Source of the DNA: JAHHUA01 sp036635475
Lineage (GTDB): Bacteria; Bacillota; Clostridia; Oscillospirales; Ruminococcaceae
Assembly (NCBI GenBank): GCA_036635475.1
Contig: JAVWQH010000001.1
Span: 1-64,000 of the forward strand
DNA length: 64,000 bases
Direction: 5' to 3'
Shown here: in pieces, positions 8,573 through 17,435 of the stretch
Layout: the number at the start of each line of letters is the position of its first letter
How positions within the stretch are numbered: position 1 is the first letter of the stretch
Notes under the pieces: generated by a model
Told to the model about the DNA's origin: nothing
Databases searched by the model: none
Seen by the model: only the letters and a program-made list of their open reading frames with translations
Made by a program: the position numbers and the translations under genes

Positions 8573-9049
8573 ATGAATGAAACTAAAACAAATGTAATGA
8601 GAATACTTGATAAACTTAAAATTGAATATAAGACATATTTTTATGAAAGTGACGATGGAAAAATTGATGGATTGAGTGTTGCAAATAAACTTTCAAAATC
8701 TCCTGAAACCGTTTTTAAAACTTTGGTTACAAAAGGCGCTAAAAACTACTATGTTTTTGTTGTTCCTGTTTTAAAAGAGCTTAACTTGAAAGCTTGTGCA
8801 AAAGCGGTTGACGAAAAATCGGTTGAAATGATTAAAACAACCGATTTAATGAAAGTTACAGGCTATATCCGAGGAGGTTGTTCTCCTATTGGAATGAAAA
8901 AGCCGTTCATAACTGTTATTGATAAAAGCCTTGAAGAACTGCCATTTGTAACTCTTAGCGGGGGCAAAATCGGCTGTCAAATTGAATTATCTCCCTCAGA
9001 TTTGAAAGTGGCTGTTCCATATAAAACTGAATGTATTACAGCAGACTAA
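8573..9049 (+). CDS. ybaK: YbaK/EbsC-type aminoacyl-tRNA deacylase
   Basis: A 158-residue cytosolic protein of the YbaK family, which removes cysteine mischarged on tRNA-Pro. The conserved lysine region VFKTLVTKG (about residue 45) and the loop GYIRGGCSPIGMKK (about residue 99) are typical. The length matches the family. The start at 8573 is chosen for the AGGTGA site; a longer frame from 8534 has none. Its 3' end overlaps the convergent HD-domain gene by 14 bases. Confidence 0.92.
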   Translation: MNETKTNVMRILDKLKIEYKTYFYESDDGKIDGLSVANKLSKSPETVFKTLVTKGAKNYYVFVVPVLKELNLKACAKAVDEKSVEMIKTTDLMKVTGYIRGGCSPIGMKKPFITVIDKSLEELPFVTLSGGKIGCQIELSPSDLKVAVPYKTECITAD

Positions 9050-9701
9050 CTCCGTTTATTGCAAGCTTGAATTTCAATCCAAGATATTCTGCCGCACGTC
9101 TGCACAGCAACATTCTTGAGAGAAAAATTTCAAAATAATCCATAACGGCACAAATTTCTGTGTCTATTTTAAGAGAAAGAGTTATTGTATTGAGAGATGT
9201 GTCAAGAGTGAAATCAGATTCAACAACGGCATAGTTTACTCTGTCGTGAATGTCGAAGCTTGATACATCAACGGAGCGAACTCTTGAACGTCTTACGTCC
9301 GATTTATCAGCTAGTATCAGTGCAGCGGCAACGGCATTAATAGGGGTTGCAGTGGCTTCATCGTGGTTGCCTATTGCAGAGATAACAGTGGCAATTTCGT
9401 CAGCACACATTCCAACTTTGTCAAGCAAGCGAAAAGCCATAACAGCACCGCTTTGTGCGTGGTCAATGCGATTTATAACGTTGCCGATATCGTGCATATA
9501 TCCTGCAATTTTGCCAAGCTCGCAAATTCTTGCATCAAACCCCAACTTTTCTAATATTTCAGAGCATTTTATAGCACATTTTGTCACGTGAGCAAAGGAA
9601 TGTTCAGTGTAACCCATTGCAATGAGGGTATCATCAGCTCGAGTGATATAGGTTTTAATGTCTTTGGAAGTTTTGATATATTCGTAGGTTATTTCTTTCA
9701 T
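9036..9701 (-). CDS. HD-domain phosphohydrolase-like protein
   Basis: A 221-residue protein with an HD metal-dependent phosphohydrolase domain: H at about residue 37 (HSFAHV), the HD doublet in GYMHDIGN (about residue 69), and a downstream NHDEAT (about residue 113). Substrates of such proteins are nucleotides or phosphoesters; none can be named here. AAAGGAGAT lies ahead of the ATG. The gene stands alone and converges on ybaK, overlapping its end by 14 bases. The region 9702-9906 between it and the cardiolipin synthase gene holds only AT-rich sequence with the two divergent start regions. Confidence 0.82.
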   Translation of the reverse strand: MKEITYEYIKTSKDIKTYITRADDTLIAMGYTEHSFAHVTKCAIKCSEILEKLGFDARICELGKIAGYMHDIGNVINRIDHAQSGAVMAFRLLDKVGMCADEIATVISAIGNHDEATATPINAVAAALILADKSDVRRSRVRSVDVSSFDIHDRVNYAVVESDFTLDTSLNTITLSLKIDTEICAVMDYFEIFLSRMLLCRRAAEYLGLKFKLAINGVSLL

Positions 9702-9906
9702 ATTTTAAATCTCCTTTCAATTTTTACAGCAATTAATCTATGATTACCAATAAAACAGCATAAAGTATTTATTTTCCACTTTAATTTTTGCAAAATAAAT
9801 TATAAAATGTATTTATTAAATTTATATTATCTATTATAAACCAAAAAAGTTACAATTAAAACAAATCTATGTTAATTTTATAATTCTTTATAAGGAGGAG
9901 ATTCTT

Positions 9907-11460
9907 TTGAAAAAGGTTAAGAAAAACAGCATTTTAAGTTTCTTGTTCAGTAGGCTGGCAGTATTTTCGGTTTTGATATTAATTCAGTTTTTAGTTTTAG
10001 TTTTCATAATATTGAAACTTAGTGCATCTGGAGCAAAGGTCTTGATTACATTTCAGCTCATAAGCTTGTGTGTTGTGGTGTGGATTGTTTCAAAAGACGA
10101 CAATCCTTCATATAAGTTAGCGTGGGTTATTGCAATACTAACCTTGCCAATTCTTGGAGGAGTTTTTTATATTATGTGGGGAAATAAGCATATGCCATTG
10201 CCACTGAGAAATAAAATTGAAAGATTTTATAAAAAAGTTGTGGCACAAATGCCTGTGCAAACCTACAAGAGCGATTATGTCTTTGAAAAGGTAAAGGAAA
10301 TGGATAAGCCTCTCTCCACAAGGATTAATTATATAAATAAAATATCAGGTTATCCTGTTTGGGAGAACACTTCTTCAGAATATTTCCCTTTGGGCGAGGA
10401 CAAATTCAAGAAACTTCTTGCTGAACTCAAAAATGCTCAAAGATTTATATTTATGGAATATTTTATTATTCAAGAAGGTCAAATGTGGAACCCAATTCTT
10501 GAGGTTTTGAAAGAAAAAGTTAAGAATGGTGTTGAAGTGAGAGTAATGTTTGACGATATGGGCTGCGTTCAAACTCTACCCAATAAATATGCACAAACAC
10601 TTGAATCATTTGGTATTCAGACAGCAGTTTTCAACCCATTTAAGCCCCATCTAAATATGGCTATGAACTATCGTGACCACAGAAAAATCTGCGTAATTGA
10701 CGGCAATATTGGCTTTTGCGGTGGAATTAATCTAGCCGACGAATATATCAATGCTTATGATAAGCATGGGCACTGGAAAGATACAGCAGTTATGCTCAGC
10801 GGAGATGCAGTTTGGAACTTAACAACAATGTTTTTGACAGTTTGGGATTTCACAAAAGACTTTGAAGATATTGACTACGAAAGATACAAGCCAACTCAAA
10901 AGGCTGATTGCGACGGGTTTGTACAACCTTTTGGAGATAGTCCGCTGGACGATTATAACGTTGCTGAAACAATTTATATGCAAACTATTACAAGAGCAAA
11001 TGATTATGTTTATATAACAACACCCTATCTTATTATAGACAATGAGATGATAACTGCACTTAAAATTGCCGCTGAAAGTGGCGTTGATGTTCGTATTGTC
11101 ACACCCCACAATGCAGACAAATGGTATGTTCATACTGTAACTAAATCTTACTATGCAACTTTGATACAATCCGGTGTTAAAATTTATGAATATACACCCG
11201 GATTTATTCACGCAAAGATGTTCGTTTCTGACGATACATCAGCAGTTGTTGGCACAACCAATATGGATTACAGAAGTTTTTATTTGCATTTTGAGTGTGG
11301 AGTTTGTTTTTATTATTCCAAAATGGTGGATAAAGTTAAACAGGATATACTTCAAACAATGGAAAAATGCGAAGAAATCACTCTTGAAAAGGCAAAAGAT
11401 ATCAGCTTATTCAAACGTATGGTAAGAGCTGTTATAAAAATATTTGCACCGATGATGTAA
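9907..11460 (+). CDS. cls: Cardiolipin synthase (phospholipase D family)
   Basis: A 517-residue membrane enzyme that condenses two phosphatidylglycerols into cardiolipin. It has two N-terminal transmembrane helices (about residues 10-35 and 45-90 region), then two PLD/HKD motifs: HRKICVIDGNIGFCGG (about residue 258) and HAKMFVSDDTSAVVGTTN (about residue 436). Both are complete, which fits an active enzyme. Translation appears to start at TTG 9907, because AAGGAGGAG lies seven bases upstream and no other start fits. It is monocistronic, with a terminator at 11469. Confidence 0.95.
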   Translation: MKKVKKNSILSFLFSRLAVFSVLILIQFLVLVFIILKLSASGAKVLITFQLISLCVVVWIVSKDDNPSYKLAWVIAILTLPILGGVFYIMWGNKHMPLPLRNKIERFYKKVVAQMPVQTYKSDYVFEKVKEMDKPLSTRINYINKISGYPVWENTSSEYFPLGEDKFKKLLAELKNAQRFIFMEYFIIQEGQMWNPILEVLKEKVKNGVEVRVMFDDMGCVQTLPNKYAQTLESFGIQTAVFNPFKPHLNMAMNYRDHRKICVIDGNIGFCGGINLADEYINAYDKHGHWKDTAVMLSGDAVWNLTTMFLTVWDFTKDFEDIDYERYKPTQKADCDGFVQPFGDSPLDDYNVAETIYMQTITRANDYVYITTPYLIIDNEMITALKIAAESGVDVRIVTPHNADKWYVHTVTKSYYATLIQSGVKIYEYTPGFIHAKMFVSDDTSAVVGTTNMDYRSFYLHFECGVCFYYSKMVDKVKQDILQTMEKCEEITLEKAKDISLFKRMVRAVIKIFAPMM

Positions 11461-11468
11461 TATAATGT

Positions 11469-11505
11469 AAAAACTGACATTTTACAAGATGTCAGTTTTT
11501 ACTTG
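11469..11505 (+). terminator. Intrinsic terminator after cardiolipin synthase
   Basis: AAAACTGACA and TGTCAGTTTT form a 10-bp stem with a TTTACAAGA-type loop and a T-rich tail, just downstream of the stop codon at 11460. Confidence 0.88.
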
Positions 11506-11531
11506 CTTTTAATACAATATTATGGTATAAT
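11503..11531 (+). promoter_or_regulatory. Promoter for the ABC exporter
   Basis: TTGCTT (11503-11508) and TATAAT (11526-11531) are exactly 17 bases apart. The ABC exporter ATG follows 44 bases later. Confidence 0.65.
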
Positions 11532-11574
11532 TATAAACTATTAATTATAAATTTGTATCATATTGGAGGAAAAT

Positions 11575-13317
11575 ATGCTTAAAAGATTTGTCAGTTACTA
11601 TAAGCCACAAAAAAAGATGCTTATTTTTGATTTGTTAGCATCATTTATGGTTTCGATTTTGGGAATGATATATCCAATTGTTACAAGAACAATGCTTAAT
11701 GATTTAATACCTAACCAAAAATATCAGATGGTTATAAATTTTGGAATTGCATTATTTGTAATTTATTTTATTAGAATGTTGCTCAACTATTTTATTCAGT
11801 ATTATGGTCACGTTATCGGAGTTAATATTCAAGCGGATATGAGAAAAGATATGTTCAGCAAACTTCAAAAATTGCCCTATTCCTATTATGACGAGCATCA
11901 AACAGGAAAAATTATGTCAAGGCTTACTAACGATTTGATGGATATAAGCGAACTGGCTCACCATGGACCGGAAAATATTTTCATCTCTGGAATTATGATA
12001 GTAGGTTCTTTCATTTATCTTTTGACTATTGAAATCAATTTAACATTGATTATTTTTGCCTGTATTCCAATTTTGGTTATTGTTTCAATGTCATTTCGCA
12101 AGAAAATGAATGATGCTTTTACTGAAAGCAGAAAAAGTATTGCTGTTATAAATGCTTCATTGGAAAGCAGTATTTCCGGAATTAGAGTGACAAAAGCTTT
12201 CACAAATGCTCAAAAAGAAGAAGAAAAATTTTCCTGCGGTAATATGCAGTTTGTAAATGCAAGAAAAAAAGCCTATAAAGCAATGGGACAATTTTATTCA
12301 TCAACTTCATTTATCACAGATTGTTTTAATATAATTATTCTTGTTGCAGGCGGAATATTTTTGTACAATGGCAAAATCAATTTTGGCGATTACTCAACCT
12401 TTATTATTTCAGTTAATTTATTCATTTCTCCCGTTACAAAACTAATTCAGTTTATGGAACAATATGAAGATGGTGTGACTGGATTTAAGCGGTTTATAGA
12501 GATTATGGACGAAGTGCCTGAACTGGAAAGTGCAACGGCTAAAGAGCTTAAAAACGTGGAGGGAAACATCAGTTTTGAAAATGTTTCATTCTCATATCTA
12601 AATTCAAAAGAAGTTTTGGACAACATAAGTTTTAATATTAAAAAAGGCTCTAAGGTTGCATTAGTTGGACCTAGTGGCGGCGGAAAAACAACAATTTGTC
12701 ACCTTATCCCTAAATTTTACACCATAACTAATGGCACAATTAAAATTGATGATACCAATATTCAAGACGTGACTTTTCAATCATTGAGAAAAAATATCGG
12801 TATTGTTCAGCAAGATGTTTATTTATTTTCAGGCACAATTAAAGATAATATTTTGTATGGCAGATTAGATGCAACAGAGGAAGAAATTATTGCTGCGGCT
12901 AAAAGTGCTAACATTCACGATTACGTTATGACACTGCCAAATGGTTATGAAACAGAAATAGGCGAGCGTGGTGTTAAGCTTTCAGGAGGGCAAAAACAAA
13001 GACTTTCTATTGCAAGAGTTTTCTTGAAAAATCCTGCTATTTTAGTTCTTGATGAGGCAACAAGTGCATTGGATAATACAACCGAAATTGCAATTCAAGA
13101 TGAACTTGATGAGCTTTGTAAGGGAAGAACAACAATTGCCGTTGCTCACAGACTTTCAACTATCAAAAATGCAGATGAAATTATCGTTATTGCCAACGGA
13201 AAAATCGTGGAGCAAGGTTCGCATAATGATTTGTTGGCTAAAGGTGGAGCATATGAAAAGCTTTACAACCTACAATTCAAAAACAGTAATAATGATAGTA
13301 TAAATATTGGTTTATAA
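11575..13317 (+). CDS. ABC exporter half-transporter (fused permease and ATPase)
   Basis: A 580-residue type-I ABC exporter subunit, probably working as a homodimer. Six transmembrane helices occupy about residues 15-300, followed by the ATPase with Walker A GPSGGGKTT (about residue 367), signature LSGGQKQR (about residue 470) and Walker B ILVLDEATSALD. All key residues are present. It resembles MsbA/LmrA-type multidrug or lipid exporters; the substrate cannot be told. The ATG at 11575 is chosen because the TTG four codons before it lies inside the GGAGG site. It has its own promoter and terminator. Confidence 0.93.
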   Translation: MLKRFVSYYKPQKKMLIFDLLASFMVSILGMIYPIVTRTMLNDLIPNQKYQMVINFGIALFVIYFIRMLLNYFIQYYGHVIGVNIQADMRKDMFSKLQKLPYSYYDEHQTGKIMSRLTNDLMDISELAHHGPENIFISGIMIVGSFIYLLTIEINLTLIIFACIPILVIVSMSFRKKMNDAFTESRKSIAVINASLESSISGIRVTKAFTNAQKEEEKFSCGNMQFVNARKKAYKAMGQFYSSTSFITDCFNIIILVAGGIFLYNGKINFGDYSTFIISVNLFISPVTKLIQFMEQYEDGVTGFKRFIEIMDEVPELESATAKELKNVEGNISFENVSFSYLNSKEVLDNISFNIKKGSKVALVGPSGGGKTTICHLIPKFYTITNGTIKIDDTNIQDVTFQSLRKNIGIVQQDVYLFSGTIKDNILYGRLDATEEEIIAAAKSANIHDYVMTLPNGYETEIGERGVKLSGGQKQRLSIARVFLKNPAILVLDEATSALDNTTEIAIQDELDELCKGRTTIAVAHRLSTIKNADEIIVIANGKIVEQGSHNDLLAKGGAYEKLYNLQFKNSNNDSINIGL

Positions 13318-13328
13318 TGTGAGATAAT

Positions 13329-13376
13329 AAAAAGAGCCTTATTCACAACATTTTGTTGCGTGAATAAGGCTCTTTT
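13329..13376. terminator. Strong bidirectional terminator
   Basis: AAAAGAGCCTTATTCAC pairs perfectly with GTGAATAAGGCTCTTTT around AACATTTTGTTGC. It lies between the convergent ABC exporter and selenoprotein-like genes and has T-tracts on both strands. Confidence 0.93.
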
Positions 13377-13385
13377 ACATTGAAA

Positions 13386-13679
13386 TTAGTCTAAATTTTG
13401 GTCAAGATTGTGTTCCGAGATAAGCTCTTCTAAATGTTCCACTGAACGAATTACATAAAAATCATCGTCTATTTGCAAGCAGGGGATACCAACAGTGTGC
13501 TTTTCCCTTACACGTTCGTGAGCGGTAGAAGTGTCACGAATTTTCATAAAAATTTTGAGAGAGCCTACACTGGAACATATATCAACATAGGCATATTTAA
13601 TGGCTTTTTCTGAAAGCAACTCTTTCACAGGTGGACAAGCACTTCAGCTATCTGTGCCAAATAAAATTATTTTTCTCAT
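13386..13679 (-). CDS. Glutaredoxin-like protein with in-frame TGA: probable selenoprotein
   Basis: The frame opens with ATG at 13679, preceded by AAGGAG, and codon 12 is TGA (13646-13644). Reading TGA as selenocysteine gives a 97-residue thioredoxin-fold protein: beta strand IILFGTDS, then U12-S-A-C15, and the cis-proline motif GIPCL near residue 69. This matches the clostridial glutaredoxin-related family, which has a C-x-x-C at this place. The frame is intact on both sides of the TGA, and a hairpin in the right place follows it. A tool that treats TGA as stop would report only 80 residues from a GTG at 13628 and lose the active site. The likely role is thiol-disulfide exchange in the cytosol. 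A nonsense mutation is the alternative. Confidence 0.82.
13611..13646 (-). promoter_or_regulatory. Candidate bacterial SECIS hairpin after the TGA codon
   Basis: The TGA codon is at 13646-13644. After 16 bases, TGAAAG (13627-13622) pairs with CTTTCA (13616-13611) around the loop AGTTG. The distance from TGA to the loop is 22 bases and a G is the second loop base, both within the published bacterial SECIS pattern. The stem of six pairs is short, so this is support rather than proof. Confidence 0.6.
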
Positions 13680-13722
13680 ATTAGAATCTCCTTTTTAATT
13701 AAATTATGTAAGATGTAAAACA

Positions 13723-15075
13723 TTATATTCTTGTGAGGTTGACCGCCCATTTGTAACTTTTGTATCTGATAAGTCCAAGAATCATTCGGATAACTTGTTC
13801 TAGCTGGATAATTAGAAATACAAATGAGATACTTTCAATTTTGAGGACATGTACAGCGAAAAATGCAAGGGGTATTCCAACTGCCCACATTAAACCGCTG
13901 TCAAGCAAAGTCAAAATTTTGCTGTCGCCGCCGGCACGTAATGCACCAAAAACAATTACGATGAACAATCTAAGAGATATTTTAATTGAGAATACTCGCA
14001 CAATTGTTACTGCACTTTCAAATACAGCAGGGTCTTGTAGTTTAAATAAAGAAACCATCGGCTCAGCAAAAATCACAATTACAATCGACATTATAATAGC
14101 AAGTGCTGCACCAATTCCAATAAAATAGTTGCCTTGCTGTTTTGCTTTTTCAAGGTCACCACTGCCGAGAGTGTGACCTGTTATGACAGTATTTGCGTTT
14201 GAAAGTCCCATTATTACAAAAAAGAAAACATCGCTGATTTTTGTACCAACAAAATATGCGTCCATAGCATCTGTGCCAAGTGCACCAAAGGCTTTAACAA
14301 ACATTGTTGAGCCAAAACCGAACAATAATTCATTCATAATAAGAGGAGAAACTCGGGACATAACCGAACCTATGAAATGCAAATCAAAACTGAATAGTTC
14401 GGAAAATTTGCCCATAAATTGCTGTTTTGTTTTTAACGCATATCCTACATGCAAAGCTAAACTTAAAAATTGAGCGAATACTGTTGCATATGCCGCACCT
14501 TCAACTCCAAGTTCAGGAAATCCCCAAAGTCCGAATATCAAAATATAGTTGAGGATACAATTTGTCGCCATACTGACAATGCTTATTATTAGAGGGACTT
14601 TTGTTTTGTGAATTGAACGATAAACATAGCTAAAAGCAAATGATAAAATTGAGGGTAAAAACGAATATTTAACAATGTCAAGATACATTCCGCCATATTT
14701 GATTACTTGCGGGTCATCAACGTAAAATTTCAAGATGCTTTCCCCGAAAATTGCAGATATAGCAAAAAAGAAAAGTCCAATCAAAGTGGCAAGAACAAGG
14801 GAAATACCGAAAGATTGCTTTAGCTTTTTCCCATCTTTTGCTCCGAAAAACTGGGCACAGAATATTCCTGTTCCGCTTATTGCACCAAAAGCTACACAAT
14901 TGGCAATAGAATCAATTTGTGCCGCAGTACCAACCGCACTTACCATACCAATCCAAGAAACCATCAATGTATCCACAATTCCAAGGCAAGATGTGAAAAC
15001 AGATTGGATTGCAAGAGGAATGGCAATAGCGCTGACTTCCTTGTAAAAATCTTTAGAGGCGATATACTTATTCAT
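13723..15075 (-). CDS. MATE-family multidrug/cation efflux transporter
   Basis: A 450-residue membrane protein with twelve predicted helices in two MatE repeats. The N-terminal SIQSVFTSCLGIVDTLMVSW-like region and the second-half GLSNANTVITGHTLGSGD are characteristic. Such proteins export drugs or metabolites in exchange for Na+ or H+. AAAGGA precedes the ATG. It lies 43 bases upstream of the selenoprotein-like gene on the same strand, so the two may be co-transcribed, ending at the terminator at 13329. Confidence 0.92.
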   Translation of the reverse strand: MNKYIASKDFYKEVSAIAIPLAIQSVFTSCLGIVDTLMVSWIGMVSAVGTAAQIDSIANCVAFGAISGTGIFCAQFFGAKDGKKLKQSFGISLVLATLIGLFFFAISAIFGESILKFYVDDPQVIKYGGMYLDIVKYSFLPSILSFAFSYVYRSIHKTKVPLIISIVSMATNCILNYILIFGLWGFPELGVEGAAYATVFAQFLSLALHVGYALKTKQQFMGKFSELFSFDLHFIGSVMSRVSPLIMNELLFGFGSTMFVKAFGALGTDAMDAYFVGTKISDVFFFVIMGLSNANTVITGHTLGSGDLEKAKQQGNYFIGIGAALAIIMSIVIVIFAEPMVSLFKLQDPAVFESAVTIVRVFSIKISLRLFIVIVFGALRAGGDSKILTLLDSGLMWAVGIPLAFFAVHVLKIESISFVFLIIQLEQVIRMILGLIRYKSYKWAVNLTRI

Positions 15076-15127
15076 ATTAGTTATTCCTTTTTTGCGGACT
15101 TATTTTATGATAAAACCTAACTCACCT

Positions 15128-15688
15128 TTATACGTAACGAGCAATTTGTGGCTTTGGATAATCAATTCCAAAGGTTTCAACTCTGATACTTTCGATTGTT
15201 TCGGGGATAATTGGGAGATTGACTTCAACGCCCTCCAACCCACATTCAACCGGTGCAGTTTTAACATTTTCAATTCTTTCCACTTCTTCAAAACCATCAA
15301 TAACTTTTCCGATTGTTGTATATTTTCCGTTGAGTTTTTTTGCAGCTTCATCGCTTAATGTGATGTAGTAACAGCTTCCCGAAGTATACTTCACTCCGTC
15401 ACCTGCCAAAGCAACAGTCCATTTTTCAAATGGTTTTCCGCCGTCAAATCCATTAGCTTCAAATTCGCCGTCAAGTTCATAGCGATAGTCGTCGCTCTCG
15501 ACAAACTCATCATATGTTGGTTGAAGAACAAATCCGGGTACGATTCTTTTAACATCTTTGTTGTCAAAAGTGCCTTTATTTGCAAGATTTATAAAGCTAT
15601 TGACAGCATTGGGAGAAAATTGCGGATAAAGTTCTATTGTAATTTCTTTGCCATTTTTCATTTTAAGAGTTGCTATTGGATTTTTCAT
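15128..15688 (-). CDS. Cyclophilin-type peptidyl-prolyl isomerase
   Basis: A 186-residue cytosolic cyclophilin-like isomerase. The opening ATLKMKNGKEITIELYPQFS and NSFINLANKG are typical of bacterial cyclophilins. The catalytic arginine remains in KRIVPGFVLQ, but the usual H-R and Q-G-G-D pattern is changed to K-R and Q-P-T-Y-D, so activity may differ from the canonical enzyme. A run of about 40 residues at the C-terminus is extra. An AAGGAC site precedes the ATG. It lies 52 bases ahead of the MATE gene on the same strand. Confidence 0.87.
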   Translation of the reverse strand: MKNPIATLKMKNGKEITIELYPQFSPNAVNSFINLANKGTFDNKDVKRIVPGFVLQPTYDEFVESDDYRYELDGEFEANGFDGGKPFEKWTVALAGDGVKYTSGSCYYITLSDEAAKKLNGKYTTIGKVIDGFEEVERIENVKTAPVECGLEGVEVNLPIIPETIESIRVETFGIDYPKPQIARYV

Positions 15689-15838
15689 AATAATTACGTC
15701 CTTTTTTTAAAAAATTTCGCAGTATGCAATTCATAAATATATTATAGCATTAATATTATAAATATCTATACTTTTTTCTATTATTTATTAAAAAAATATT
15801 GTTTTCGCTTTAATTACCATATAAATTTTATAAAATGC

Positions 15839-16777
15839 CTAATTTTCTAAAAAATTTAATAATTCTGAATTGATTATTTTTTTTGCACGTTTTATAAAAT
15901 CAATTTCATATGGTTTTAAATCATTTTTGTTCTTATAAATAATAATATCCATATTTATATCGGCTGCTTTACAATTTTTTTGTACTAAATCATATCTTTC
16001 CAATTCAATTTCAGGAACGGGACTTGCCCATTTATATGTTCCTTTAATTTGCTGCAAAAAATCGTATTGAGTGCCTCTGTCATAGACATAGATGCAATTT
16101 TTCGGGGTGCTGAATGATTGTTCAGGCAGGCTATCCTCACGATAATTATTGGGAATTTGAAAATCACCATGTATTATTTCAATATAATCTTTTAATAAGT
16201 CGTATGGTATGTCTGAAAGTTTAGCTAAAGGGTGGTTTTTACTCATCAAAATCTGCATTTTAAATGACCATAATAATTCATAATTAAGGTTGTTTTCTTT
16301 AAGCAAATTCAAAAAATAAGTTTCGTATATTTTTTGATAGCGAATAATTCCAATATGGCAGTTCCCCGAAATTACATCATTAATTGTGTTTTCATTGCTG
16401 GTTTCACGATATTGAATATTAATGGGAAGATTGTTGTTGATATTATTGATAAAATCGCTAAATCCTGTGGAGAGATAAGTGGTTCTTGGGACACTTATTT
16501 TGAAATTAAAACTGTCTTCCTTGTGTGTGCAATATATTTCTTCAAGTATTTCCATCTGATTTAATATGATTTTTGCGTGGGACAAAAACTGCTTTCCATC
16601 GTTTGTTGCCTCAACACCTTTAGTGGTTCTGGTGAAGATTTCAATTCCAATTTCAGCTTCCAGTTCTTTTATGCTTTTGCTCAAATTCGGTTGACTGAGA
16701 TAAAGATTTTTTGCAGCTTGGGTTATGCTTGAGGTCTTTTCAATCTCAATTGCAAATTTTAATTTTTGTAAATTCAT
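15839..16777 (-). CDS. LysR-family transcriptional regulator
   Basis: A 312-residue regulator. Residues 1-60 hold the winged helix (SSITQAAKNLYLSQPNLSKS), and about residues 90-300 the periplasmic-binding-like effector domain. I place the start at 16777, where AGAGGA precedes an ATG and the protein begins like other LysR members (MNLQKLKFAI); the frame continues 22 codons upstream without a binding site. It is divergent from the AGCS symporter across 658 bases and may control it, which is inference from position. The effector is unknown. Confidence 0.92.
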   Translation of the reverse strand: MNLQKLKFAIEIEKTSSITQAAKNLYLSQPNLSKSIKELEAEIGIEIFTRTTKGVEATNDGKQFLSHAKIILNQMEILEEIYCTHKEDSFNFKISVPRTTYLSTGFSDFINNINNNLPINIQYRETSNENTINDVISGNCHIGIIRYQKIYETYFLNLLKENNLNYELLWSFKMQILMSKNHPLAKLSDIPYDLLKDYIEIIHGDFQIPNNYREDSLPEQSFSTPKNCIYVYDRGTQYDFLQQIKGTYKWASPVPEIELERYDLVQKNCKAADINMDIIIYKNKNDLKPYEIDFIKRAKKIINSELLNFLEN

Positions 16778-17435
16778 ATTTGTTCCTCTATCCACAAAAT
16801 AATAAATATTTTTATATATTGAGTATGTTCTTTTAATTAACATATTATCACTATTAAGGGAAAAGCGCCAGTAAATAGAGAAGAAAATGATATATTTTTA
16901 ACATTACACAGGAACAGCAAAGAGATTTTTTTCAGGTATATGTTTTTTGTAAAGAAAGACAATAGTTAAATTAGTTTAACTATATTGAATTTTCAGCATA
17001 TTTTAAAGTCGAAAACAGCAATTAAAAATATCCAATAATAATATACAGAAAAAATGATATATTTGTATATTGATTTGATGGGAAATCAGTTTTAATGCTG
17101 ATTTAAAGTGATGTAGTAAGCTGATACAAATTATTTAATCATTCTGCTAATTGATAATATATTATAAATATTCGTCAAAATGTATAAATTATGTCAATTT
17201 TTTTCTATATTGACGGTTTATTAATAATGTGTTATTATTATAACAGTTAAAAATACACAATTAAATTGACAAGTAAAGTTTTTAGATGAGAAATTTATGC
17301 TTGCTTAAAAGTATTATTTTTGGGTGTTCTATTATGAATATCACTAAAAACCGAGGAGCTTGTGAGCCAATTTGCGATGTTCTATGTTGGGTTGCAATCT
17401 TCCATTTACTGTCACAAAGAGAGGCTGGAGTAGAT
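16778..17435. other. Long intergenic region between LysR and the AGCS symporter
   Basis: This 658-base stretch holds the LysR promoter region, an AT-rich part with two copies of AAATGATATATTT (near 16885 and 17053), a clear plus-strand promoter at 17210-17238 and a roughly 190-base transcribed leader. I find no convincing gene in it. The amount of space suggests operator sites for the LysR protein. Confidence 0.55.
17210..17238 (+). promoter_or_regulatory. Promoter for the AGCS symporter
   Basis: TTGACG (17210-17215) and TATTAT (17233-17238) are 17 bases apart. Transcription from here gives a leader of about 190 bases before the ATG at 17436. Confidence 0.65.

Noticed and set aside
16885..17066. 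Repeated AAATGATATATTT as part of a repeat array
   Set aside because: Only two imperfectly flanked copies in AT-rich sequence; chance is likely. It could at most be an operator pair.
17286..17435. Extending the AGCS symporter by 50 residues to an ATG at 17286
   Set aside because: The extension is hydrophilic and Cys-rich, the family starts at the later ATG, and only that ATG has a good GGAG site. It is kept as a leader observation.
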